NCBI GenBank assembly: GCA_000469685.2
Contig: LS997566.1
Span: 46,210,942-46,274,941 of the forward strand
Length of the DNA stretch: 64,000 bases
DNA from: Haemonchus contortus
Taxonomy: Eukaryota > Nematoda > Chromadorea > Rhabditida > Trichostrongylidae
Direction: 5' to 3'
Shown: one piece after another, positions 37,364 through 51,228 of the stretch
Layout of the letters: the number at the start of each line of letters is the position of its first letter
Numbering within the stretch: the first letter of the stretch is position 1
Made by a program: the position numbers and the translations under genes
The notes under the pieces: generated by a model
The model's database searches: none
What the model was told of the DNA's origin: nothing
Seen by the model: the letters and a program-made list of their open reading frames with translations, nothing else

Positions 37364-39039
37364 TCCCACATAGTCCAGATTCTTTAGTAGTGTTCTAGAA
37401 TTTTCCATAGAAGTACGTACTGTAAGAAGCTACTGAAGCAGTTATTCTTTGATGCCTGGAACAAAGCGATCGAGGAGACAGTAAAGAGCCCTGGAATGTT
37501 GAATCCAGTATGCCAAGGAGGCTATTATATGTCCCGTTCAAACAAGCAGTAATCATAGACTACCAATGGTTACACGCTTACAGTTAAGATAAGTTATTTT
37601 TTTATTTGGCATCGGTTATTTTTTTTTTATTTTCTCATATTGACTTTGTAGTTATTAGACAGGGAGAAATTTAAAAGTATCAATGAGTTAAAAGAAACTT
37701 GTAAAGATCAAACCGGCACAGCTGAAAGCTGCTTGTGGGTGCACTATGTTTCAAGTATTTTGTTTTTCCTCATATGCTTTGTTTCTGGTTCCTGCATGAA
37801 ATCTACCCATGCTCGAAATGTGTTAATAAATAAATAAACAAGTAAACAAATAACGAGGGTAGAGAATTTGCACTGAAAAGTTCCCTGTTAGCTGCTTATT
37901 GTTTAAATATGGACTTCAGGATAGTCAGGCACATAATTACAGTACAAGTACTAGAAATCAAAAGGGCTCCGATCGGGTAAAGGCACTGGCGATTAATGCA
38001 ATTTTGGGGGGACCCCAGTTATCAGCATTATAAGGCTCACAGTGAGATCAGGTGGGCACTTGCAGCCAAGAACGGGTTTTACTTGACGAGATTAGTTGAT
38101 CCCCAGATCCGATTGTGGTAGCGGCGCCATGTGCCATTCGTCCATCATTATCTCCCCAAAGCATTATGACTAAGTGCTTCAGTAATAGCTGAGTGCAGAA
38201 AAACCGAGTCAATTAAAATAGGTCTAGAAACACCTGTGTAGGCTTAGAGTAAAGCTGGAAATGGCTTTATGCAGAGCTGTGGCTGATACTGCAAATGTTT
38301 TTATTACTTGCTGCTTGCTAATTACTATGATTGTTACCTAATGAATAGGTTTCACCTGAAGCAGTTAGCAAGACGATGAAAACAAGGAAACCCGAGATTC
38401 GTCATCTATGTACCTTTACTGGGAAGGACCAAAAAACCTATTCACCTGGGAACAATCCAATCACTAGGAATACCAGCAACCTATTCATTAGGGAACAATA
38501 GTAGTCATTAGCGGCAAAATTTTTGCAGTGATCATATCCCATATGGGGTCATCCTTAACCCACGAACCCACAGAAAATGAGCTTTTCCCCAACTGTTAAC
38601 TTGCTGCTAGTTACAGTCATATTTCTGTAACATGTGTAGTATAGATAAGTGATTTTATGAAGAGCAAAAAAAGAGTCTGATCGAGGTCCGCTGAGATAAA
38701 AGTTTGACGTAGAATTGTTGACGGAAGGGGTCGTTTTGGAGATACCTACTTCTCGAGTTACGCCATGCACTCAACTTCTTTTTGAATTGCAAAAATAACT
38801 AAAGCACATCCGAAGCTCAATAGCTGGCTAGATAGGGCTTATTGGAAGCCAATGCCCCCCTGGAAATGAGCAGTTCTGTTAGCAGTTGATCAACGTCGAA
38901 GTAGTAGATAAGTAGCAGGTTTCGTGAACCTGATCCGTCAAGTATGGCAATTCTCTATCAAAAGAGATTCCCCTCTACTGTGCTAGAAGAGAAGGCGCTA
39001 TTGGAAAATGGAGTAGAAATTGAAGAATGAAAAGGATGA

Positions 39040-39245
39040 AGTCCTGAGGCGTCAGTTAATCCTGTCTGAGGGATGAGCCCCGCAATCACTTTCATTCAGA
39101 ATTGTAGTGGCACATTGAATGCGTACGAGGCCCACACAATGACTTGCGTTGGCCAGCCGAAGCATAAGCAGTATGCCTAACCTCTCAGACGAGTCTGGTT
39201 CAAATTGAAGATCCAAGAAGGGTGGATTGGCCTGGGCAGATCAGG
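39040..39245 (-). mobile_element. SINE fragment, minus strand
   Basis: Read on the minus strand: GGCCAATCCACCC, then AGACTCGTCTGAGAGG, GGCCAACGCAAGTCATTGTG and TTCTGAATGAAAGTG followed by GGGCTCATCCC. The tRNA-like head is lost. Confidence 0.7.
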
Positions 39246-39267
39246 GATTCACTCAACAGAATAGCTT

Positions 39268-39590
39268 TGTAGAACAAAAATTCGTACAATAGTATCATCA
39301 CCTTTCGAATCAAAACGAATTCTCAGCTGGGTGTGCCTTACACATTTTTCAACTGATTTCTGTACTCGATCAACAGTTTAATACACCGTAGTCGTTTGTT
39401 GTGGGTTTTTGTATGTTACCGCTGATTGACTCGTCATGATCTGTTCCTACAGTAGGAAATTGGGTGTCGTTATTGATATGTGATCGCGCGGGTAACTCCC
39501 CACAACAACCGAAGCTCACTTTGCAACGGTGCATTCTGCTATGACACTTTCTTTTTTCATGTTTCTTTGACCAATTCTCTTCAATTTTAA
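39268..39590. repeat. Unnamed interspersed repeat, copy 2
   Basis: The partner of 29858-30175. The best-conserved part is GCTCACTTTGCAACGGTGCA and the bases that follow, including GACACTTTCTTTTTTCATG. A weaker relative may lie at about 34240-34330 (GACCGCGCGGGTCACCCTC). Confidence 0.75.
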
Positions 39591-40696
39591 CTCCAATCTT
39601 TCGTTAACTTTTGTAAACCTTCGGGCAACAGATACAAAGTGTTGAAAACAAATCTCCTTCAACATTCACCATCTTTTCTTTTTTGTTCGAGGAGCCACTT
39701 AACTCAGAAGGGTCAGTAGAAGAGTTGTGACGGCAGCTAATCTGATGGTCGTTGGGGAATTACCTTGTTCCTGTTTTTGACTTGCTAGATGGTTGTAGAG
39801 TACCTTATGAGATATTTTTCACAGGTCAGGGCCGACGCTGATGTCACTATCTCCCTCGTATATTTCGCGAAATCTGGTATTTCGCCCATTAGTGGATCGA
39901 AGCTGCCTTTTCAAGAGCCTATACTCCACGTTGCTTAGCTGCTGAGGTGGGTACACCTATTCTCAAGAAGTGGGTTTTATCCTAATATAATGGCTGATTA
40001 ATTATGCCTTTGTATTGCATACAAGTTGAGCCCGCATTTTAGTTGAATACCACTAATAAGTAAAGAAGGTTGTTGCGATAATCAGCAGAAAAGTATGCAA
40101 AAAACGGAAACATCCTCATCTGCACAAGGAGAATAATGTCCTACTCGAAAGTACTTCCGCACACACGCGGTATTTCAGACCCTTACCTCTTCTGTTCTCA
40201 CTTACCGCTAAACTAATTAACTAGAGGGAACCAAATGAGGGTTGCATAATTCCGCGGTGAGTGAAGAAACGGCTCGTTAAGGTTCTCTGAGATTGCAACT
40301 CGAGGTGAACTTAGAATGAGGACTGAAGTAATCGTTGTAGGGCTTCTTTGTTTTTGTGTTACGCCGCACATTCAGCTTTGAAAACCCAAGTTAATTGTGC
40401 GCATTATCGGAGCATTTTCTGTATCCTCGACTCTGCTGGAATAATTATTCATACCATCTATCCCCTCTTCCTTGAGGAATTTACCGTCAGCGTAGAAAAT
40501 TGTTTTTCTTTGATTAGACAACGATAGTTCTTCAGTACTTTTCCTCAAAAATACAAAGTTTGAGAAGGCTGTATAAGAAGATGCGTGGGCAAATGCACTC
40601 CATTGACCCGGATTGGGCTCGTTCTTCATGCTGAAGGTTCAACTTTCTGAGTAAAGGAACAGGAAACTGGTGATACAGACCTAGAAAGAGAGGAAG

Positions 40697-40924
40697 TTAA
40701 AGAACAAAAGTTATGAAAGGGCTCGAATCGGGTTGTACGCATGATGGTTCTGCTTTCATATCCCTGGCCTGCCACTTCCACATGGTGCGAAGCTGTATGG
40801 GCTCATAGGCTTGGTACTGGCTGTAGTTGGCCACGGTAAGCTCTATATTGACCGTGTTCGTTATAAGCGGAGGATCGATATCCACTTCATGCATCCGAGT
40901 ATGGACATTTTCCTTCTCGTCCAT
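40697..40924 (-). CDS. Possible 5' exon of unknown gene
   Basis: ATATCAG ends one base before an ATG at 40924 on the minus strand, and the frame stays open for 75 codons with a protein-like composition (for example LTVANYSQYQAYEP and LRTMWKWQ). A GTACAA donor candidate follows the codons for EPSC. A second open stretch on the same strand at 40372-40629 could belong to it, but I found no joint that keeps frame. I do not recognise the family. It may be a chance ORF. Confidence 0.2.
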   Translation of the reverse strand: MDEKENVHTRMHEVDIDPPLITNTVNIELTVANYSQYQAYEPIQLRTMWKWQARDMKAEPSCVQPDSSPFITFVL

Positions 40925-43900
40925 CCTGATATCAGCAGCTAGATCGTTCTATAGGCATCCGAGAATCAATCTGCTACGAGAATCTATCTGCTGTTTTGTG
41001 AGGTGGCTTACAAATGTGTCACACTACTCTTTGGAGCTTCCGAATGCGGTTTTCTTCACATCTATCCAGAACCGTACTTGCCTCTACTTTGGACCCCGAC
41101 ACCACTCTACCCACATGCCAACACAGTCATCGAGAAGAGGAATGAGCCTGATGATGTTCTCGGGCCACCACAACTTCCTATTTCAGGGTATGGGGAATTT
41201 TTCTGACCGCCTCGTCCTCGCCATTCTGGCACCTCTTCAACGAGATCAGGTTCGAGAGAATTTCTTTTTTAAAAAGCATTTTAGAGTGCGACTAGAAGTG
41301 TTGGTAACATGGTTTTTTGAGATTGACCAGGGCTAAGTAGCAGAGTTACCACTTTCTTTCCAAACTACCTGTACCTCCGGTTTGAAAAATACTTTGTTCC
41401 TTGTTTTCGAATGCCGTTTTTTTATTCAGAGGGTGGTTTTTTCCAGCCATGAAGCCGTGCCTTCGCGATCAGAACGACCTCATTTGATTTTCCTGATGTG
41501 AAATGCAAATTAACAACGATTGCTGAACCTAGATCAATTTTTCATGATTCTAGAAGATCCCTCAAAGCAAAAGGAATAACTGGCTAAGAAAGTTGATTCC
41601 AAAAAACACTGCAAAAATCAGAACTACTTGTTGACTGTGCGAATGAAAACCTGCAAAGCCTCCGCTCTGAAATCAGGGAAGCAGCATCGCTTTCCAACTA
41701 TCCCCTTCCTCCCTTTTGGGAATGTGTTGTTTGGAATGCATGTGAGCAGGAGCCGGAACATGAATTCCTGACGCTAATCCTGCGTTTGTTCTTTTTTACT
41801 CTACACGCTGTGCGATAATGCCACCGGAGTAGCACTTGTTCCTCGAGGTCTCCTCAAGGTAATCATTCCTCGGGAGCGTGTTGAAGTATTTGATCTCCAG
41901 GTAGAAGGCTGATTTCTCGTTTCTTCTCGTCCCTTCCTTTCTTTTCCGTCAAATCTCTGATGAAAGATATCCATTTCCACACTCTACCTTTCTACGGTAA
42001 CTCTGGCAGACTTTTATTGTAGGCGTCTTTTGCCAGAGCTTGCACGCTTTCTGGATTCTGCACTCGTTTCTCACCATTTATCCAAAAGATGCTTTATGGG
42101 GACGCCTTGTAGGGAATGATGTCATGATGTTCTCCACAGTTTCAGTGGCTGATGTTCCCAGTTTCCGGCCGTTTCCGCACTCTGCTGTTTCCTGAGTCCC
42201 TTTTACTCGAGGAGAGACTACCGCAGCCTTAGCTTATCTCTAGCAACCCCTTGGAGCTTTTACTCTGTGATTTTACGTTCTGTTATCTGATCGCTCCCGT
42301 AAACTAACTACGAGCATTGCCATTTCCAGATGTATCACTATTGTTATGACGATTTTCCGTCATCAGCCGTCAAACTATTCTAAAAAATCCAATGTATTGG
42401 AATTTTTGCACATCAAGTCTGTGGTCTGCAGGAGGATGAAGCCGCTGACACCATGGACATGAACACTGATTTCCCAGCACTTCTAACCACTCGTTTGTCC
42501 CTTAATCACTGATATGATTCACATATTTTAATATTTTCTTCACTATTACACTTGATAGCTGGGTCCGCTTTCTGCTACGTCAACGACACTTTCCGAAGCT
42601 TGGTCGTAATGAAAATCAGCTAATTTTACAATCTTTGATACAGTATCGTGGTGAGAACTGTGTGGTTTCAGACGTACCTCAGACGTTTAAAGTCAAAGCA
42701 AGACTAAAACCGATCCCACGCACTGTCACGGAGAACACAGTCGTAGTATCGAGGATCAGCCTCTATCAGGTATTTGCTTGGCAAAGTCGTTTTTCAATGT
42801 CACCGGTTGGGCTTAGACCAAACGGGTGAAACGTGAAGCATTCTGAAGGGCTTCAGAAAATAAACCAAGATTTACGTACCTGTTGGTAATCAGGTAGTCG
42901 AGAAACGCTCTGGTAGTTGACTTTGGCCCAAACCCAGGTGTTCGCTTGAGTCTTGAAACATTGCCCTCCGTGCTTCTCATTACCTAACCTCATGAAACCA
43001 AATGCTCCGAACTATGTTTTTTTTGTTCTCTCCGAAGTTGCTCTTTATTGTTGGTTCCGGTGAGAACAAAATTCATCGCTACACGATCTCCTTTGCAAAT
43101 TGGTAAAGCTTCCGTAACCAAAATCTATAATCGTCAACAGGTTTATGGGAACTGACCTAAGAGGAAAGACCTTGTCGTCCTTCAAAGTTTCACCTTTTAA
43201 ACCTCTTATAAGCTCACAATCAGAGTCAGCTCCTGATTCTGACTGATCAGCTTTGGAGCCTCAAAAAAAGGTTGATGTGTTTTGCTGTACCTCAAAGTTC
43301 ATTCACTTTTTCACCTTGGATTGTTAAGAAGAGAGCATGGTATGCTGAAAGAATGAGTCGTGGTCAGGATGCGCCATGGAGGTCGTCTTACTGGGTTGTG
43401 TCCCACACATGTCCTGTTGGGGCTTTTTCGCGTTCGTTGTGTAAAAATGGAGGTGCCTCGATTTTGGGACGATTATCCTTAAGAGTTAGTATCACAGTGC
43501 ATTGTGATTAATCTCGTAGAAAGTGCAACGTTACTGTCCTGGACGAGTTTTCCTAGTAACCTTCCCATCAATCTCAATTTAGAACCTGATGTGTGAGTGA
43601 AAAAACTTGTTTCATTGACAGAATTTTAACTACAACCGGAAAGAGTAAAAAAATCCAGTGCTTTAGTATTTCATTGAATTTGTTGTAAAGTAGAAACAGG
43701 TTTTCAGATCATACTGCCCTGGACAGTGCCAAAAACAATATGATGATAGTTTTCAGTGGTAGTTTTTTCCTATTTAGCACATGATTACATAAATTACAGT
43801 GTAAAGTACGAAAAAAGTTCGTACTGCCCCACGAAAGAACTTGCCCTTAGAATTAGATGGAAGGACTTAGATGGTGTTGATTTCGATATTTATCACGTCC

Positions 43901-46900
43901 ACTTCAGGATGTACTCTCGGTACATTTGGCTCCTATCCATAATTGTAAAAACGTTTGAGTGCGAATTCAACCTATTCAATGATTTGTGTGTTGATGAGAA
44001 AGCTGATGTACAGTTCTATATTTTGCCCTCAAAGGCACAGTTCACGATAATTTCAAAGTAGCCCTTTTTATTCGAAAAGCGGAAATATAGATAGGGAACA
44101 TTCCATCGGCAGTGAAGAACGCGAGAGAATTCGCCGATTTCGAGAAAAATATGGCTCCTCAAAAGTAGGGGAAGTAGAGGTTGGACGAGATTGGCATGAC
44201 GGAAATAACATGGAAGGGTACTCGGACGAGATTTCAGTTATTGCAATTGCACAAAGAGCTAACTACGTCAAACCAGAACTGTACAGAACTCGAAAGACAG
44301 CGCTACGGGCCATGACAAGTTGTTTGAACTTCCTACATGGAATCCCTTGTGATCGGGGCGGTCTCTACAATGCCGGTGAAACTCGTCCGAGGATACACAC
44401 GAGCCAATCTTTGAGCTTTTATAGCACCCTAACTAGGCCGTTTTCTGACCTAGGAGTGCCAGATATGGTATACGCGGGGGCCTCGAATTGATCCTGTGGC
44501 GGAATCTCAGAAACCATTTTTATCGTGAACTACGTCCTTGTATTTACTGGCGTAACTTTTTCCACACGAGAAGACGTTGGCGCAGATTACGGCGGGGGAT
44601 TCGATCTCTGGGCAATGAGTATAATAGCGGCGCTCTCCGGAGCTGCTCTATCCACGATTTTGAAGCCGGTCTGTTCTGATCTTGAGATGGTAGACAGAAA
44701 CCACTTCTCATTGTGGTACTTTCGGCTCAAACTCAATTTTGAGGTTGTCAGAGTTTTTAGAAGTCTGAGGTAAACCATAAATCGTAAACCGTAGTCGTAA
44801 TCGTAATCGTAAAAAAGTTGTAAATTGAACTGGTTCTCTTTTTGTGGCTTTAATCCTTCTCCAAGGTTGAGTCAGTTTTCCCAGTTAGTTGATGTTATTG
44901 TAGACAAACTGAACTTTTCACCTGGCTGCCTGGCTGTAAATTTGAAACTAAGGTAATTGAACTTGACTTGGCCACTTCTTGATCGATCTAAAGGGCTACC
45001 CAACAAAAAAGAAATTGAAAATAAAATTGAAAATAACATAAATTATATCAAGACCACTAGAAGGTGAAGTACCTCTTGACAGTGATCTTGATAGAACCAG
45101 TTTGGTATGCGTACGCGTACTCGATTTCTATTCGGAATCAAAAGGGCGTTTGATTGAGGACGTGGTCCATACACAATTCTGAGAAAGCTAGCCGGCCTTC
45201 ATATACCCGGTCTTCTTTCTTAGAAGATTTCCCGGCTCCGGAGTAGAAGAAAGTTCGGTTGGTCTGGGTGGGTGGCTTGGTATTCGCTTCCTTGACCATG
45301 GTTAGGGCGCCACTTGGCATAACCCCATCTAGAACCCGAAAAACATATTATGTGGGACTCAATCAAAGGTCACGTTGGACAAAAACGCATTCAGTCGAAA
45401 CAGAAGTGATGACCTTGTATATTGCAGATTTTTTCGATATTTTTGCAACGACGCATCAGTTTTTTCAACTTCCGACCGACGTCTGTGCTTTTTTCGCCCC
45501 TTTTTTTCGACCCTCGTGGCATTTGGGGGTGTTGGAGAGAAAAAAAGAAAGATTCTCTCATCTTCAGCCAAAAAGACGTCGTGTGTAGGACGACCTGAGC
45601 GGAAGTGGTGACTGAAAGCGCTGCACTCTAGCAATCACAAAATTTCAGAAGTGGAACGCGGTTTGTACGGTGACCTTGACTGTAAAGTAAACTGCAACGG
45701 ATGCAAAATTTCACGGGCAACATGTTTCATTCCACGGCATGGCTTTATTTCATTACGTACGCTTTAACCCCGTCACATGTGGCTCGTCGAGGAAAATTCC
45801 TCATCCCAGTGTTTCGTCATGTCGTCATGAACGGGCATACGAGCCAGGACCCACTGCCGTATTTCTGTAAGGACCATGTCTTTTCTGGCTGTAAACTTGA
45901 ATGTTGTTTGTTTCTCAGGAGTGGTACCTTACGAAGCTTGCTCAGGAGGGCTGAAGACCGGGTTTCAGTACTTTCCCAGCTTGTCTTTGTGAGTATCTGT
46001 GCTGGTGGTTAGATGGAATACATGCTCCTATTTTCCCGCAGAATCGAATTTCATCTGCCGATCAGGTGCTTACTTTCTGAAGTAGCCATAGCTGGTCATT
46101 AACCTTGTAAGGTAAGACCTCAATTCGAGAAATTATCCTCACCTTTGTAAAGCATGGATCTGTTCGTTGTTCAAAGCATTAGGTAATCGGCACAAGAATC
46201 TGAGTCGTCTTAGCTCTATGGAGAGCTTACCAACCAAAGAAAGCGAAAGAATTGTTTTCTTTTGAAGTAACTGTACCAGTAGATTTCAGTAGATATGTAC
46301 ATAGAGGGATGACTCTAGATATAACGCCCCATTCAGAAGAGCATACTGGCGGAGTCGCTGGGATCGTGAATTTTTCGCTGCAAGGTTCGCCTACCCCTCG
46401 AGTTTCCACTTTACCCACTTCCTTACTTTATTTACTTCAACCACTGTTTGTACTTTTAGGGCAGGCAATGGGTGCAGGGTCACTTGCCCCTTTGAGGCAA
46501 TGATCGTTTCTATTCATTCTGATCTTCACTGAGATGTTCGATTCCTTCCATTGGGCTATCATAGCTCTTACATAGGCTTTGAATTCCTTTTAAGTGAAGC
46601 TCTCGTGTGTGCTCAAGCTAGGGGGAATCGGTCAAATAGACTTGTGACATTGACTTTGAGGCTCATTTCAATAGTACAGACTATTTCACATTACTTCTTG
46701 GGCAGAACTGAACTATTTGTACTGCTACGTCAGTTATCAGTATGTCATCCCCTTGAAACTTTTCTTCGATTTGACATACAGAGTTAATCGAATTTGCTGA
46801 CGTATTTGAACTGAAATGCTCCAAATGTGCCCTTTACGATCCCAAGGCCATTTTAATGAAAGAGTCCAACGGTCAATACGAACGTTTACTGCAATCGGCC

Positions 46901-47626
46901 GTTGTGACATGTGATAAAACGAAGATCTCTGTGAACGGGAACTATCACCACGGGAGACCGTACCCCCAATGTAGCATATTGATTGATCGGTTCAATCACC
47001 TGATATGTCACCTTTATCGCCCCTATTCTTCGTTACTCGGATGAAAGTACTCAGTAGAAAATCATGGGTAACTATAATTTCTTTGATTACTCCTGTAGAG
47101 GTATGGGTAAGCGCACCTACAATATTTTATCTGGGCGGTTTAGTGACCCTCTTCATCTAGAACACGACCACTTTATCATCGATGGACATAATTAACAATG
47201 AGTTCATTACTTCAGTAGAAGCCCTAGCGAGAAAATCTGCTCCATGCAATATATGAATATTGATTGGTGGCTTCAGTCCCAATTTACTTGATTTGTATAC
47301 CACTAGTTTTGCCACTCGAGTACAGGTGAAGGTAAATGATAGTACATCAACGAGTGCATGTAATTTGTTTCTTATTTTAAAGGTATACTTCAAATAAAAA
47401 TACCTCATCGACTCTCACAACAACACTGATTGATGATGGAAGCACTTAGCCTAGTGTGGGAATTGGGAATGGGAATTCAGTACTGGCGCGATCAAAAATG
47501 GCACTTTCAATATTGAAATTCAACTAAAATAACATTCACGTAAGTTGAATAGATTAGTACTGAAGTGGTTGACTTTCAATAAAAGAACACCTTAAGATTT
47601 AACTGTACCTCTCCTGACTTCGGCAG

Positions 47627-47915
47627 ATGGTGACATAGTAGCAAGAGGCGCATTATCACATACGCATTATCGAGGGATCAAAACTCGAATCGGTATCCGC
47701 CTAGGCCAACCGAACTTTTCATCCCTCCAAAGTCGGCTACCGGTACCAGACTCGTATGGGAGTATGAAAGCTGTAACTTGTACATCTGTTGGCCGGGGCA
47801 ATTCATTGTGTAGGCCATAGCCCCCTTCAAAACGTCACTACGATTCCGTATGGAAGTCGAATGCAGGGCGTGTCTTGGAACGAAGTTTATTATGTGAGGG
47901 TTTCATCCTTTTATG
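47627..47915 (+). mobile_element. Diverged near-full-length SINE
   Basis: The head GGTGACATAGTAGCAAGAGGCG and CGAGGGATCAAAACTCG are a worn A-box and B-box. The body keeps CGCCTAGGCCAACC, CCAGACTCGTATGGGAG, GTGTAGGCCATA and GGAAGTCGAATGCAGGGCG. It ends in TCATCCTTTTATG. Confidence 0.75.
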
Positions 47916-50900
47916 CTCTTCTAATTGACATATTAATGATTTTCTCATAACTTATATGAATAGTATGCAGGAGAGAATGCGAAATAAAATAAATAGAAAT
48001 AAATAACCAACACTACAACCAAATTAAAAGACTTTGAAAGAGCAATTGATGACGTAAAACTAAGCCAGTTGTTCTGAGAACCATTTTACTCACTTTTTGT
48101 TCAACAAAGCTTAAATGTCCTCTTTTATTGTTTTCTTTGCTCCTGCTCATTTGCCCCTTTCCTCATTCCGCTCAAAATTTGTTTTAGTACGCCGTTTAAC
48201 GTGGGTATGGCATGATAAATATTAAAAGCTATTGATCACATGTGAACTAGAGTCTTCTGTAGCGCAGTAATTCATTAACGGATGGTTTGAATTGAGCTAG
48301 CTATATGGTAGAAATTTCTTCGCAACCTGAAGTAACGTCTATCTTCTCAATCTGAGCAATTTGTTCCCGTGGGAAATTTTTCACAATGACTGATTCCCCT
48401 CAAAAAAGTCGGGTTGTCAAAGAAGCACCGATCTTGGCCCTGGTTATTGCTGCAAATGTAATTTGTATTTTAATATCAGGCAATGGGTTCAACTGTTCGG
48501 GGCGTGTCCCCTCAATTAGTGATCACTTCTATTGAACCTTTTGGCCCATGGTTACCTTAGATTTGTGGCTTAGAGGCTCCTTTTTTGAGGAATTTGAAGC
48601 CTACCGAATTTGAGAGGCTTGTCGAGTAGAGCACATAGGCAACCTTGTATAACTTATCAAACCCTATCTATCAGTATATACATTACAAAGGGTTAGGGTT
48701 AGTACTTGCGCTCTGCACAAGATTAATTCGGTCTGGTCTTTAACAATAAGGGCTGTCCCTTATAGGAATTAGAGAGAAGGTTAAGGGTGGGTTGGGTTGA
48801 ACCCTCCGGTTATAAATGTAAAGTTATGTGCATGAACTTTGGTTTATGGTCCCGGTTTTGACCTCAGTATCGGTTTTTTTTATTTGAAACCAGGAAAAGG
48901 GACGCTCCAACTTCTGAAAGTCGCAAGTCGAGTCTAGCCAGGAGGTTTGCCAAAGAAGGTTCTTTTCGATAAAATGTTCTCTGACAAGTGAAACCACTAG
49001 GTCATTGACAACAAAGCAAACTACCTCCACCATCAGTAGTGTACCCTATTAAGGCATTCGCTTTTTCTCTACGCCTGTGGGTAGTTCTTTGTCGACCCAG
49101 CATTGTCTGAAACTCTACAGGTCTTTGTTCAGGAACCTACTGTACTAAACCGTGTAATCAAATTCCAACAAACATCAAACGTAATTGTTTTTACCTTTCA
49201 TCATTTCCATTGGAGTGACTCGATCCATTTACTTCAACCTAAAAGTACAATACTTCCGTTGCTGTATTTTGAAGTGGCTCAGAGACTTTTTGGCATTGTT
49301 TAGGTATTTACTAATAACATTTACCACTTATGAGGGAAAGGTTATGGCGCTATTGTAGCATTATGGCTTTTAGCCCAAAACCCAGATCAATTTGTGCCCG
49401 GACGAATCAACCCTTCTGGTTTGGGTGGTTAGGGTAGTTGATACCAGTTAGTAGTAATATTATGCTGTAGTAGTACGGTAACAGGTACTAGATCCTGGAG
49501 CAAAAGGCACAAACCTACCTGTGTGACTAGTTCCCTCATCTATGTAAGGATCAAGTACATATCAAACGACAGTACGAATCTGAAGGGAGTTTGAACGGAT
49601 TGGCGCAACCTCGACAAGGAAAAAGGGATCCCGCCAAGAAAGTATCCTTGATTTCAGTTCCTCGTTGGGAAATTTTTGGTTCTCTACAATAACGTCTATT
49701 GTCAGAACATTTGAATATTTTCAAGTTCGTTAGACAGTTCGAATTGGGAGGTCGATTGTTGTCCGGCATGTCAGTTTTGATGTGCCCACTGACATGTTTC
49801 CTTGGCGGGTCGTGATGGTGACTTGGAGACGGCTTAAAGCTTCTTTGTTCGCTCACTCTGTAAAGGTGAAGAAAGCAGAGCAGGTTATTTTCAAGTCATC
49901 CGTTCGGTTACTTGTCCACATAGTTCTGGACTGCCCCATTAAAAAAGAGTAATGGTGACTCAAATATTTTCAAGCTTTACTGTAGTCCTCAGAATCGTAA
50001 AAGCCCTTGAATGGAAGCAAGGCTAATAGAATGACTCAGGGTAGCGGTGGATGACAGGTCCGCTCCTCCGCCAGCCTTCAAGACGACTCCATCTCGCTGC
50101 TGATTCATGTATTAGTCTGATGCGTTGCCCCCAGCCACTGTTGATTCTTCTCCAGTAAGCACTGCTGACATCTTTGCGCCGATTGTGGTTACTAGTAGTC
50201 TACGAGTATTAGAAGCACCTAACCCCATGGTCGGACATCCTAGGAAATTGAGCCACTTTTTCCTACTTTCGAGGACTGGGTGATGGATCACTGGGGTCGC
50301 ACATTGTATCTGAGGACTGAATGACAAAAGAGTAATGAGGTTGTCGAAGATCGCCTGCTGGGTCACCTCTGGCCTTATTCTTGTCAACTGATTTAGCTGT
50401 GACTCCGTGTCACACCATACCCAGACACTGGAACGCCTCCATAGCCCGGAACTAGTAAACAGCTCGGGCAGTGGGGCAAAATTCAGAAAGAAATAGGTTT
50501 CCGTGACTTGTTTTCCGCTGATTGAATCTTCCCATTGGAAGCCGCCCATTGGAAGGGCCCATGTGTACTGAATAGTCTTCTGGCTAACTGATGCATGGCT
50601 TACTCCAAATCTGCCTGGATTTTTGACGGAAGTTCAATGTCCACTTATCAAAACGGTTTTTCATATCATACTGTATATACAGCTTTTATATCAAATAGTT
50701 TATTCAAAAATATCCGTAATAAATGAAATATTCACAAGACATATACACGTATTCGGCGGCGATTGGCAGGCCAGACAGAACGCCGACGAACAATCACAAG
50801 GGTCATCATAGATGCAGTTGAAACTGCATGATGAGGCAGACATAGAGCAAATAAAAGTCACAAAGGCGACCCCGAAGCGCTGACGCCGTCCGGAAAAGCG

Positions 50901-51228
50901 CGTCCCAGTCGCCGAAAATGGTAAGGCTCATAAGTGTGAGAATCGAGAGGCACATGAATTCGCGCAGGGGATTATTTCACACATGGGAGCAATCATCGAA
51001 CGAAAAAAACGGAATCTACAAATCTACACGTCGTTTACGCCCTAAAACTGTCAGAAAAATATACGAACTGATCCTACACCCGTCGTCGTTATGTGTAGGG
51101 CCCCATCTGGGGGGACCAGGTGCGTGTGTCAGTTTTTTTGGTATGACCACTCAGATGTTTCGGGTGGCAAATCGGGAGGTGACTGAACGGTGTGTTTTTG
51201 TTTCTGTTGACGACTTTGGTGCAGTGAC

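Larger units (their letters stand above)
36700..51228. other. Long gene-poor, repeat-bearing spacer
   Basis: No recognised gene. Besides the repeats listed, there are several open frames near the length expected by chance, for example 40827-41336 (+), 44058-44491 (+), 45259-45588 (+), 45701-46012 (+) and 50112-50549 (-). None shows a motif I can name. A short array of CGTAAT-like units lies at 44788-44815. Small genes of unknown family could be missed here. Confidence 0.45.

Noticed and set aside
40827..41336. 169-codon open frame on the plus strand
   Set aside because: With roughly 40% GC and six frames over 64 kb, the longest chance frame should be around 150-160 codons. There is no motif and no clear splice context, and the frame overlaps a minus-strand candidate exon.
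48680..48705. Telomere-like GGGTTAGGGTTAG
   Set aside because: Only two units, and nematode telomeres use TTAGGC. No array is present.
50112..50549. 145-codon minus-strand frame downstream of the lectin gene
   Set aside because: Within chance length, no recognisable domain, and no phase-compatible partner exon. It is not part of the lectin, whose stop is at 51229.
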